Source of the DNA: Argopecten irradians
Lineage: Eukaryota > Mollusca > Bivalvia > Pectinida > Pectinidae
Assembly (NCBI RefSeq): GCF_041381155.1
Contig: NC_091142.1
Coordinates: forward strand, 5,211,778-5,275,777
DNA: 64,000 nt
Direction of reading: 5' to 3'
Shown: piece after piece, positions 26,585-39,500 of the stretch
How positions within the stretch are numbered: position 1 is the stretch's first letter
Layout of the letters: each line of letters opens with the position of its first letter
The notes under the pieces: generated by a model
Databases searched by the model: none
Seen by the model: only the letters and a program-made list of their open reading frames with translations
What the model was told of the DNA's origin: nothing
Program-made: the position numbers and the translations under genes

Positions 26585-28723
26585 TTTTAGTTTTTGTTCG
26601 AATGTTTTGAGATGTATCACGGAAAACTCCTTTTCATTGTAACACTACTTATAGCTTCATCTGAAAATTAAACAATAATATGTGTTCAGTTGTAAGTCCA
26701 CAAAATTAGACGGTGAGTTATTAAAGCATCTAAACATACCATGGCCCATTACCTTTCCGAAACAAAAACAAAAAAACATAAAAATTCCTTTAGAAATAGT
26801 TACATAGGAAATATACATGGATGGCCTACGATGAAATTACAACACCAAATAAATGCAGGATTCCTTGCGTAATATATGTTCATAGTGAAGATTCATTTTG
26901 CTGCTTTACCTTTTGTCGCACTAAAAGTCAACGATCGCGAGGTAATAAGGACGACGGCGGGAAACATGATACGTTATGAAAATCAAAATTTAATTTATTG
27001 TAACAAAAATTGTTCAGAAGGTGATGATAAATGTAGTATTTACGTTAAGCTAATAACTGTTCCGACTCTACACAATAATCAATCTCGATTTACATTCCTA
27101 TTTCAAAAATCAAAAGCCGTTTTAGAAAGATAGATGTAAGAGGGCTTAATTAAACATATACAATGAGCATATATTTTTCACTTTCACAAACACCTTATAG
27201 AATTTCAGTCGTAACATGCAATAAAATTTCATATCATAACATGTTGTTACGTATAAGTGCCTGTTCAGATAATAAACTGAGCGGATATACATCTATATTT
27301 AATCCTTATATAATGTAAAAATACTGCTAATTGAAATGGCTAGCTTAAGTATTGATCTGTATATAGGGACCTCAGACCTGAGTGTATTTCAGTATTTTAA
27401 ATTCTATCAAAATTATTACACATCATTATGTAACAATAGGTATTGTGTGTACTTATGTAGGACGAGACCTTTATATAGGTCACTATCACTAAGCGTATTA
27501 CGAATTAAGTTTGATTGTTAAGTACCAAAGATAAGATCTCGGTTCGCATATCATTGTAATGTAGTATACAATCCGTTCGCATGCTCTACATTCCAATCAC
27601 AGTGCGTTTAAACTATGTCCTCAATACACTTAGTGACCAAATTTAATGCAATTAAGATTGGTAACAGGTATCCATCTAAATAACGCTTGTACCTTGATGA
27701 AAACACCAGATATCATATGAAAACTTGACTTTGATAAAAAAACGAACAAAAATCGAATAAAACCTTGAAGAACACATTTAATGGTACTATGATTATGAAG
27801 AAAGAAACTTTGTTTGTTTGATTATGAAAAATTCATCCGCGAAATGAGAAATATTAGATGAAGCATATGTATTCTTGTAACGATACCGGAGATTTTTATT
27901 TCTCAAACATTCAATTTTTCCGGTTTATGTAAAAATCTTTAATATATAGATGGTTTTAACCGTTATATCGCAACATTGCTACCACCGCGACCCTTTTATA
28001 GATCAAATGTAAAAAATAATAGTGATATTTCGAATATTTACACAAAATACAATTTATTTTAAACCATCTTTCTTTCGCGGCTTCTAAAGGCGATTTCAGT
28101 GTAAAAGTGTATTTGCAGCCTTAAAATCAAATGGAAATACCTTTCCTTGTAATTCTGGAAGATATTAATTCGCAGAGAAAAAAGCTCGCAAACTTACGAC
28201 AATCCAAAAATGGCGAAAATAAATCGCACGCGAAGCAATTCGGCTTAAAGTATTTTTAATTCCAAGAATGTCAAGCTAATATCTAATTTAATACACAACG
28301 AAAAAAGGATTGATATGCGATTTATTTTGAAAAGGACTAGTAAAGAAAACTATTTTTTTCACTATAATATGAAACTGATTAATAAGTGAGTTGTTACATA
28401 AGAAGTATTTAATCCAAATCAGAAACTATTTAATGCATTGCTTTAATGGGAACTTTTGATCTTTGAAATGAACAATAATAAAATGAAAACATAATTGCTA
28501 CAAACAAAGATAATAAAATCGAGAGAAGAGAAGAATTTCAACTATAAATTCAATATCGTCATGATTTTTGTTTTGCTAATTGCTTCTAAATATCGAGTTA
28601 CTCTTTCATATAACTTTTGATGCTCTATTCATGTGAACATGATAGATACTGAAGAATTAAAAAAAATCACATGTTTGAATAGCACAAAGAAATTACTATT
28701 TAAGATAAACTCCCAGACTTACC
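26585..28723 (-). other. probable 5' UTR and UTR intron of gene A
   Basis: Upstream of the gene A start, an acceptor (gtttaattttcag) on the minus strand falls at 26661, leaving a 76-bp leader in the first coding exon. The next strong minus-strand donor upstream, GGTTATG then GTAAGTCTGGG, is at 28723 and could end a non-coding first exon extending to about 28800. The intron between would be about 2.1 kb. This rests on splice motifs only. Confidence 0.35.
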
Positions 28724-29529
28724 ATAACCACTCACGGCCCACTATGGTCCTATTGATGATGTCACGGATTCCTGTCGCATTAACCAGGTCACCAAGTTAA
28801 TATCCATCGAGCATATAGAGGGATACAGATATACCAAACGTTCAATGTGCAACTATCATACTAATCTTGCAGAAAAAATATTAGTTTTTATCTTTAACAT
28901 ATCATTTTATAGCCACGTATATCCTCGAAATTTGATTTTAGTGTCCTAGTTGTCCCCACGCAATATCAGTCTTTGGACATGAGATGCCCCGTTTTTCTCC
29001 TCCTCGCTGTACCGTCGAACAGTTGATATGCATATACTGTGTGGTCCTTCGCCAGGAACGCGCGATGTCTATATATGGAGAGATTATGTTTTTATGATAA
29101 TTTGTATATAGCCACGTAAAATCGGATTTAAAGTTGTATCGGCTCAGTGGACCAATAACTGTTAATATTAATGTAACACATTGATCCCGGCTCCACACAG
29201 ATTTGTACTTTCAATGTCCTGTCCTACTATATACTGTGGTATACTTCATTTTCGCGAGAGAAAAAAATTCGCAGTGTTTTTTATTTTCTATTTTTAGACT
29301 AGTTGCATTTCCCCGGTGGCATTCATACCAAAATGTGTGTGTAGGCTATAGTATCTATGGAGATTATAAACACAATTTTAATCAAAAAAGTATGATAAGT
29401 TCAACTTTTTTTTACAGAAATTATGTCATGTTTTGATGGTATTTTTCAATTGCCACAACATGATGCATAAATAATCGCTGTGGGCCTCCATACATCTCAT
29501 ACTTTGAAAGCCCGATTTGCATTGGATAG

Positions 29530-29672
29530 AGGATATTCCTTGTTTCTTGGTGGATACCAGTAATATTTCGTCGAGTGAGGCGGAAACTTGCGAAGCACGA
29601 GTGAAAGATATGAAAGTTTCCACATTACAAGATGAAATATTGCAGGTATTCACCAAGAAACAAGGAATATTC
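29530..29672. repeat. 143-bp hairpin element
   Basis: GGATATTCCTTGTTTCTTGG then TGGATACC at 29531 is matched in inverted form by GGTATTCACCAAGAAACAAG then GAATATTC ending near 29672; inner arms (GGAAACTT against AAGTTTCC) also pair. The open frame across it is an artefact of the palindrome. Confidence 0.75.
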
Positions 29673-29739
29673 TATTTAATACATTTGTTTTCTCGCTTCC
29701 ATTACAGAAGATCATCAGTACTATAGTTCCGTCAAAGCT

Positions 29740-29862
29740 TATTCTGTCATTGTATTTATAGAGTTATCTGCACTTGCAATTGTGACGTCGTCTTTTAGTG
29801 AGCATAACGTCATATTTCTTCACAAAAATATGACGTCATTTTTGTGTTTCAATGCTGCACTC
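29740..29862. mobile_element. MITE-like fragment related to 5874-6060
   Basis: Contains ATAGAGTTATCTGCACTTGC then GTGACGTCGTC, matching the left arm of the 5874-6060 element (ACAGAGTTATCTGCCCTTGC, GTGACGTCAT), followed by an inverted ATAACGTCATATTT/AAATATGACGTCATTT pair. Confidence 0.55.
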
Positions 29863-30483
29863 GGATTGGTCAAAAGTGAGTTAAAATATCACTTACATTT
29901 TCACCGTAAACCTTATATTTCACTGCGAAAAATGTATTAAAAGATCTTAATGTATGCATTCGTTAAAGGTTGAAAATAACGAAGACGGAAAAAATTGTAT
30001 ACAAAAACAACATAGAATATTTTATTATGATAGCATAAATCATTTTTATCTTTCATGTTCGCTCTTAAGAAATCCATTTTAGCAATTATTATCTTTCATT
30101 ATACTTCTTGTGAGAAGAAATTCGAAAAGGATCGATATTAAATTATACAAACTTTATGCAGGAATTAAAACAGCAAAAGTGACTGATATTACTGATTTAA
30201 TTTAACATTTGAATTGTAACATCACTTAAATCATCAAAAAATATAAAATAATTAATGATTTTCCAATGGTTCCCGGGTCATGTTTGAAACAGTACAAGTT
30301 TTAGCACAAACAGCACTATCTGTTAAGCTGTTGCACATCGCGGCCGGCATTTCGTAGTGAAAAACAAATTGTCCTCGTCATGGAGTATTTGTTACAATGC
30401 TGGCAACAAGCAGTATTGTAGCACTTACTGATAACACAGAAGTTTATACAAAATATTGCGATATTTCTAAAACAGTTTCTTCA

Positions 30484-30521
30484 TCACACCAGGGACACAC
30501 ATAACGTCGATTCGATGAATT
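30484..30521 (-). CDS. EF-hand gene B, coding exon 4 (last)
   Basis: A 38-bp exon following the acceptor atctttttttcag. It completes the Glu of EF-loop 4 and encodes FIESTLCVSLV then TGA. Same length and position as the last exon of gene C. Confidence 0.82.
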
Positions 30522-33500
30522 CTGAAAAAAAGATAAGTAAATCGTTGTTATCTCAACATCCAATACCTCAAAGACCACGCTAATTATGAAGTTAACATTC
30601 TGCTGTGAATATTTATCATTTGTTTTAATTTATGTCGAAGACTTCTATATCCTATTAACAACCAGGGTCATATAAGGATGTCCTCCCATGTATGCCGTGT
30701 GTTGCGTGTATGAATTGCGGGTGCGTGTTTTGGGAGACTGCGGTATATTCTTGATATGTTTTCTTGTATAGTGGAATTATACATACTACAAAATAACGTC
30801 ATATTTCGAATTGGCTTGTAGACGTCAACTCGGTGTTTCCATTTTTATAATCATATAGTTGATATCACTTTTGTGCCCAAAATATTGAGTGCCTCAGGGT
30901 GGCGACCTAAGGCTTTCACTATTATTTTCATTTTTAATACATTTTCCAATATACTATAAAGGGGTCCACACACCATATTCATTACAAATAATAATATAAT
31001 TTACCAGTATAATCTATTTTGCCATCTCCGTCTGTATCCGCTTCCATAAAAAAGATTTCAATTTCATCGTCCGTTATATCCGAGTTGAATTGTAGGGCAG
31101 CACGTAGCTCGTCTGTCGTTAAGTAACCATCCCCATCCCTGTCAAGTGTCTCAAACGCTTTCCGCAGGGCCTGTTTTTCTTGATCCTTGGAGGAATATGT
31201 TTGTGACATCATGGCGCAGTACTCTTTGCAGTTGATGAAACCATCACCTAGAAAATATTAGTCCGTAATACGAGATACTAGGAATAAAAAATGTTATAGA
31301 TAACTATCAAAGTAATGTCGTGAGTTTGCTTATGATGTTGGAAAGTCTGGTTCGCCCGTTGAAATTACGTAACTCGTAATGATATTATGCGTGACGGCCG
31401 TGCCCCTATTGTATGATGGTAAAAGGCGACTAAATTTAGGATCTTACGTTTCTCTTCCTAACTGACTTTATCTTTCATATTGCCTCACTTGGCATCGTCA
31501 CACTTTTGGCCTTGAGTTGAGCGTTTGTGAGGAAGACTCTGGGTTTTGTTCTCTGGCCGAGACACACCAAAGTCTATAAAAGTGGTAGTTTCTGTTCTTT
31601 CTTGGCGCTCAGCATACAGGGAGCGGGACGACTGGTTCGCCAGTTGTCAGTATCATGTATCCGTATGGGGTGTGTTGCTTGGTGTCTTCGGCGGCATGCA
31701 GATATAGCGTTATAAAAATGGCAACAGTTCCGCTATACAAGAAGACACAACACAAACATACGGCAATCTCCACACGCACTTCACACACGCTACTCACTGC
31801 ATACATTGGAGGCCGACCTTTCATGACCCTGACTGTTAATAGGACGTTAAAATAATCAAACAAACAAATTAGACTCACAGACACTCGGAAGCATATATCA
31901 GAATAGATTCATCTCAACCGAGACAAAACTATTGATGCCTAAGTATTTCAGAATTCTGGAAAAAAAATAATGTATCAACCAAATAGGATGATATAATTTT
32001 TGATGTATTCACATCACATCTGAATTAAGTTAGGTCCAGTTAGTTTGGTGAAGAAGTACATATTAGACATGGTATTAAAACATCACCCTGCTGAACACAC
32101 TGATTTTTATTAAACCGGTATTATAATTATAACCAATAAATAGAGTAAAATAGTACCTTGATAGACGTGTTTTTAATTTTTAAAAGCTAATGCTGCTTGT
32201 ATAATCTAAAACAAAACATGTTCAATGTTTTCGAAACTTTGAAAGAAGGTTAAGAACAACATTGGTAATTCAGTGGTGCAATATTCAATTGTAAGAAACA
32301 TCCCTCTTAGTGAATAGTTACAGATCTAAATCATCTTACCATCACCGTCCGCCATTCTAAGCATGGTATCGGCGTCTTCATCCGTAGGATTTATCCCCAT
32401 CAATGATGCTGCTTTCACCATTTCTGTCTTTGATATCCTCCCGTCCCCATCTGTATCTATAAGGGCAAACGTGTCTTCTATTTCTGTGGAAATAAATAAT
32501 GACTTGGTAATTCATCTGAATAAATAGTTTTCCATGTCAATGAAATGGTTGGTTGTTAATTCATCTTCAGATTCTGTTATATCAAAGAACATGTAAGGTG
32601 GTGGTCCGATTGTGTCCTATAATTTCCCCATAGTTCAATATTTTTTATTTTTGTTTGTAGAAGACAACAGGGTAGGATGTGTTGCTTAGTGTCTTCGGCT
32701 GCATGCTTCAGTGATAGAGTACTATAAAACGGCAAGAGTTCCACTATACCAGAAGACACAACATGAACATACCGCAGCCTACAAAAGCACGCATATTGCA
32801 CGTCACACACCCTACACACCACATACATGGCAGGCCGTCCTTACATGACCCTGGCTGTTAAAGGGACGTTAAATAATCAAACAAACCAGCAAAACTTCTT
32901 TTTATTACGCAGCAATGTTATTGTGCATCTTCTTCAAGAAAACTCTAAAGATAATTCAAATATTTCACGAATGATTGTATTAAAGTAAAAAAGAAACTTT
33001 TAATTTGTTAAAAAAATATATAAAAATTAAATGTTCGCGAAATAAGTAAAGAAATAATTTATACGAGAAAATTAAGTGGTTCACATTAAAAACCTGAGAT
33101 AAACCGCGAAACTAAACATTAAGAATATTAAATGTTATTCAGTATATCGTGCATGTGGAAAATCAAGTGTGAAATGCTCGTATAAATCATATTATTAACG
33201 CTAAATATTTTCTTTACTTTGGGATTGCTATTAACAAGGGATTATAAAAAACATAACACTAAATTTGTCTCGAACGAGTCTTTGGAAGGGATTACGCATG
33301 CTAAGTGCTATTTAGTCCTGGATAAGCACAGAGTTAAGAGTTGACTTAAAATAGTCTTAATCATCAATTGAATGTAAACCCATTGTTATCCTATTCATTA
33401 GGGATTATAAAATTACGTCAGACGCCGCTTAATTGCCCTCTTGATGGTGTTAGACAAATGGAAAGCTTTATCAACTTAATGGTAAACAGTCGCACATCTA

Positions 33501-36500
33501 TTGTAATCTTCAGAATTTAACGTCGTGCGATATGCTTTGAAATTATTAATTTGTTGTTTTTGAACTGTCGTGGTTGTTGAACTTACGAAATTAACAAACT
33601 TTGAACGCGTTAATAAAGCTAATCAATCGATAATTTTAAATGATTTGATTTTAGAAAGGTTCACTTCAGAAATATCTAGAGTAACGGGTATTATTCGTGT
33701 ACTTAAATCAACGAAGAACATTCTCAAGTAGGTATTACTGTAGTAAGTAAGCCAGCTGTTCGGTAATTCAAGTTCAAGTTCCTTATTACTTTAAAGTACT
33801 CCACCTCCGACATAGCATAAATGATGTTAATTATTTGAACAATAATTGGTGTTTAATCGTGTATAAATATGCCTAATTAACACAAAAAATAATATAAAAT
33901 AATTTATTTTGCCTTTGGTGCATGCGCAATCATCACTTCATTCCAAATAAGATATATCACGGAATTTTTTCGGGATGCAATTAATTATTTTTCCTATATT
34001 TAACTTGAAGTAAAATTAGAAGTTCAAATTTTTCAATTGTGGTAATGGTGTCAAGTAAGTTTGTTTGTTTGATTAATTAACGTCCTATTAACAGCTATGG
34101 TCATGTAAGGACGGCCTCCCCTGTATGCGGTGTGTTGCGTGTATGTTGTGCGAGGTGCGTGTTTTGGGAGACTGCGGTATATTCATGTTGTGTCTTCTTG
34201 TATAGTGGAACTTTGCCCTTTTTATAGTGCCATATCACTGAAGCATGCCGCCGAAGGCACCAAGCAACACACCCCACCCGGTCACATTATACTGACAACG
34301 GGCGAACCAGTCGTCCCAGTCCCTTTTTGCTGAGCGCTAAGCAAAAGCAGAAACTACCACTTTTACAGACTTTGGTGTGTCTCGGCCAGGGGGCAGAACC
34401 CAGAGCCTTCCTCACAGGGGCGAACGCTCAACTCAAGGCCAAAAGTGAGGCGGTGCCAAGGTAGGCATTAGGAAGGATAAAGTCAATTAGGAAGAATAGA
34501 AAAGATAAGATCCTAAATTTAGTCGCCTTTAACGATCATGCAAAAGGGGCAGCAGGGGCAATTCTAACGACCTACCTGCAGGGCCAATACTTCATTCCAT
34601 ATAGGATATATGTCACAGAATATTGTCGGGATGCAATTAATTATTTTTCATACATCTAATTTGAAGTAAAATTAGAAGCTCAAACTTTTTAATGGTGGTA
34701 ATGGTGTAAAGTAAGTAACTTTTGTAAGTGAAGAAAAATACTAAATCGCCTGCTCCTATTTTTGATTGTGAAAAATTACCATTTGCCAGCGGTGGAGCAT
34801 CTTTAAGTAATAATTAAGTATCTTGTCCCTGTTACAGAATTTTGTTTTCAGTTTTCATCTTTAATCAAATTAAACATGCAAGGTCTTACATAACTTTTTA
34901 AATCAATTTCTTGATTCTAGAAATTCATCATATTAAAGCTGATAATACAAGTTAAAAAAGTATACATTTGAGATGAAAAAATGAGTTTTTTTTTCAAAAT
35001 TCCTTTCTGAGACAACCCCTTGCGTTTCTCAGGACGGGCAGTCGCCATTTTGTTTTAACTCTGCTTGGATACGACACGCCTGTCTACCCCTATATAAAGC
35101 GCGTAAACCACACATACGTGCAATCAGTCGAACGCTCGCTGTTCTAGGCGTAACAACTAACGTGTTACCTGAGGACGTGCCATAAGAATAAAATGGATAG
35201 TACGTTCAATGTTTCTCAAATAAAGTTTCCAAAAAATCATGTATAGATCTTTACAGTTGACTAAAAAAGTAATGAATGAATCCCTACCTTCTCTCCACGT
35301 GCGAGTTCCATTTTGATTATAATGTAAACCAACTCGGAAATTCTAATAGCAGATAACATTGTCCAAAAAATGGAATAAACACTACATAAATTATAAGTTA
35401 TATAATAAATGATTACCTATATATATAGGTATTTATTTATCAAATAACTTATATTTATATAGTAAGTTCTATTTTACTTTCAGAGTTATACATATATTTA
35501 CACATTACATTTAATTTACAGTCACTTGACTCTATGCATCGCCCTAACTATATTGACCACGTGCGGTCCTTTGTAATACATGTACATATTGTAAACATTA
35601 CGGAAAAGTTATCTAAAAGTTATAGTAGAAAACTAATGTATATTAATTATATTGCACATGAATAATAAGTTAAATACTTTATTTTAATAGTTCTTAATCA
35701 AATAAACTGACCTCTTAGCACTGTAGCCGTAAAGCACACAGGCCTAACGATAGATATGTGTATGTCCCTGTATAAGTATCTCTGTAATGCGTGGACACCT
35801 TCCAACAGGGTTGGCGTGCATGTGCAAGGACAGGGTCATGCAGGGTCAATGTGACACACTCAACCAATCCATTCATACGTCATCATAGCAACTTACATAC
35901 AGATTTTTCCTAACTGACTTTATCTTTCCTAATGCCTCCCTTGGCACCGCCTCACTTTCGGCCTTGAGTTGAGCGTTTGCCCATGCGAGGAAGGCTCTGG
36001 GTTCTGTAAAAGTGGTAGTTTCTGCTCCTGCTTAGCGCTCAGCATACCGGAAGTTGGACGACTGGTTCGCCCGTTGTCAGTATAATGTGACCGGGTGGGG
36101 TGTGTTGCTTGGTGTCTTCGGTGGCATGCTTCAGTGATATAGCACTCTAAAAAAGGGCAACAGTTCCACTATACAAGAAGACACAACATGAATATACCGC
36201 AGTCTTTCAAAACACTCACCTCGCGCAACATACATGCAACACACCGCATACATGGGAGGCCGTCTTTACATGACCATAGCTGTTAATAGGACGTAAATTA
36301 ATAAAACAAACAAACAAACATACAGATTTACATGTACAGGGCATTACATTACACAGAGAAATGTAAATTCAGACAGTCACAGGGACATGTAAATTCAGAC
36401 AATAAATTCAGACAATACACAGCGCATGTAATTAAAACACTATATACATGTATAATACATATCATGTATATGGTGAATTTAAACACCGAGACATTCTCCC

Positions 36501-39500
36501 CTGCAAAGGAAAATGACTCCTGGCATTTAAATTACCATAAGGTTCAACATAATAGTTGAAGTATTCATAAGAAAATCAATGAGCAGCACAGTATCCCGCA
36601 TGCAAGTGATTGATCCCTACCTACAAGGATTAAAGGATCACTGTGCAGTGGATCACTGTTCACTGAACAGAAAAAATTATCAATATTAATAATCAATATT
36701 AACAAAATTTATAGAATCTCTCCTCTGCCAAGTGAAACAAAGCATTCCTGACGTGAATATAATCTAACATTTATTATAATTGAATGTAAATTGCAATTAT
36801 ACTACAATTCTACTTAATAAATGGTAAACCATAAGGTAATACACATTAGTAGCTGTACAGATTAAATATAATTTTCACAATTAGGAGTGGTCTTTGCTCA
36901 CTATGACAAGTCAATGTGACTAAATGCTCTAAATGTCTAAACGTAGACTTCAGACCCAGAATTTGATGGCACCAAGGTTTCCATGAGCCATTCTCCATAC
37001 ATCTTAGGAGGTTTACAGGCTCGTCTGGACCTTGTAGCTTGAACTGAGTCTTGTGTCTGACCAACACTGCCTGCAGCGTTAGAATTTCGTCACACACCCC
37101 TGGTACCCTGTTTCGGAGAATTCCCTGTACCAACAGCATTTGGTTGCACTGGTCGTTGCGCGCCAGCGACGGTGCGCCTCGGTCTCCTAGCAGGAATGAC
37201 GTACCTTAGCGTTTGACGTCCATAATCATCTGAGCTATCCGAGTCAGTAGTGGAGGAGGAACTCTCATCAAACTGTATCCCGGGATTCTGATTCTGAGTT
37301 GTCTCCCTTGGTTCATTAGAACCCTGTGTTCTAGGTAGCCACATGAAAGGGAGGAGCATGTTCATATGCACAGTTTTAATAGGTCCCTGTCCCGACTCTT
37401 TTCGGATCTTGTACACGGGCATACCAGCGTTTGGTTTACTAAGGATAATGTAGGGATCCTTAGCCCATTTATCAGCTAATTTCTGTTTTTCACATATACC
37501 AACGTTCCACATCAGAACCCGGTCACCTACTTCTGGAGTAGCTTCTCTAACTCCCCTGTCATACCTATCTTTGTACCTCTTACCCTTCCTATCGCTTTCA
37601 GCTGAGGAAGCTTTGTAGGCAAAGTCTAACCGACGCTCAAGTTTTTAGGGTATAATTCTGCGACTCCCAACGGGCTCAGAATCTGTATCGATGCCTAAAT
37701 ATGCATCTACACTAAGTCTTGAGTGCCAACCAAACATTAGGTAATGAGAGGAATATCCAGTGGATATTACTTTGTTGCATTATATTCGTGAACAAGAGGA
37801 GCCACGTAAGATTTTCAATTGGATTTCTGTTCTTCCTCCATTATACCTTACATTTTTAGCAAAGTTTGGTTGAACCGTTCGACCATGCCATTGCTCATAG
37901 GATGGTAAGAGGTAGTTCTCGTTTGATCCACTTCAGCTATCTTGCAAAGTTCCTTGATAACTTTGCTTTCAAAATCCCTACCCTGGTCACTGTGGATTCG
38001 GGCAGGAAAGTAGCAGTGGAAAATGATATGTTCGTACAACACCCTGGCGGTGGTAGTCGCTAAATGGTTCCTGTTTGGAATTGCCTGGGCATAGCGGGTG
38101 AAATGGTCAGTGATAACAAGCACATTTTCGTTGTTCCCCTTTGACCTTTCCAAGGTCAAATAGTCAATGCAGAGTAGTTCCTTTGGTCGAGAACTTTGGA
38201 TGTTAACCAACTCTGCTTTTGGGACAGTCGGGGTTTTTCTACGAATACATCTACCACAGCTTTCGACTCATCTATTTACCTCGGTATCAAAGCCAGGCCA
38301 GAAAAACCGACGCTTTGCCAACTAGTTTGTCCGGTCACGTCCCTGATGACCGACATCTTCATGCACTTTCCTGAGGACTTTCCCTCTATATGCCTCTGAC
38401 TAGCTGCTGAATGTGGTCATTATCAATGGTGGTGTTTCTGTACAACACGCCATTACGTAGTTCAAACAGCCGCCACTCCCGCATATACTGTCGTATTTCC
38501 TCAGGTTCGTGTTTCAGAATACTCTTATCAGGTCGAACCCCCTGCGGCCCGCTCTATAGACTAATTTAAAGTTATAGTTCGAGAGTGAGGCTAACCACCT
38601 ATGGCTTGCTGCGTCCAATTTGAAGTGGTCGTCACATAGGTTAGAGGGTTGTTATCTGTATGTACCTGGCTGTTAATAGGACGTTAATTTAATCAAACAA
38701 ACAAACAAGCTATGGAAATTTAAATGATGAAATAATGAACAAACTGTAGAAACAAAAACAACAACAACAAAAGAAGAAACAAACATAAAAGATGTGAACA
38801 GAAACAAATGAAGAATATTTCGGTCGATATTGACGCGAGAACAATATTTTTTTTAAATAGAAAATAAATAATAGCTATTATTAGCCTTTTAATGCTTTAA
38901 TACCAGTGACCTACCAACATGTTTACATTCTGTATCGGTATTATAAAAGTTTGTTTCCAATGTGGGTTAGCGATTAAATCTAGGATTATCACGCTTCATT
39001 GAACATGATATACAACTGGATCAACAATAATGAAACTGGTGGCAAGAGTTCAAATCGAAATTATTTATTAAGTTTGGTCTGAATTTGCTTAGTCTCGTTA
39101 TGTTTTTACAGCAAAGGCGAACTCTACAAACAAAATACCATTGTTTTTAATGAATTTATCTTCCCTCAGTTTTTATATTTAAAAATACATAAAAATAGAA
39201 CACGTAAATGTTATTAAACCTCTCTGGGTTGTCAACTCTCAATCAAGCAGACAGTAGGGTTTATTTCAATAAGAGCATGTTCTGGTGTTTTTGACATCAC
39301 ATAATTTTCACCTTCATAACACACATAGTTATTTTATTTATTTTCATATTGAAAACAAAATGTATTCCTTAAGAACTATGAAAAAAATTAAAACCCGCAT
39401 TGTTACGTCATTAAGACTGTGTAAAGTACAGTATTTAAATATACGAATAAGTAGATATAATTCTTCTTAAGTGCCCCTGAAACAGACATGTGTATTAAAT

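Noticed and set aside
29426..29726. Open frames on both strands across 29.4-29.7 kb.
   Set aside because: They are mirror images caused by the hairpin element at 29530-29672.
35289..35312. ATG plus donor on the minus strand (MELARGEK then GTAGGG) as the first exon of gene B.
   Set aside because: It ends in phase 0, whereas exon 2 of gene B needs phase 1; the exon at 45509-45611 has the correct phase and junction residues.
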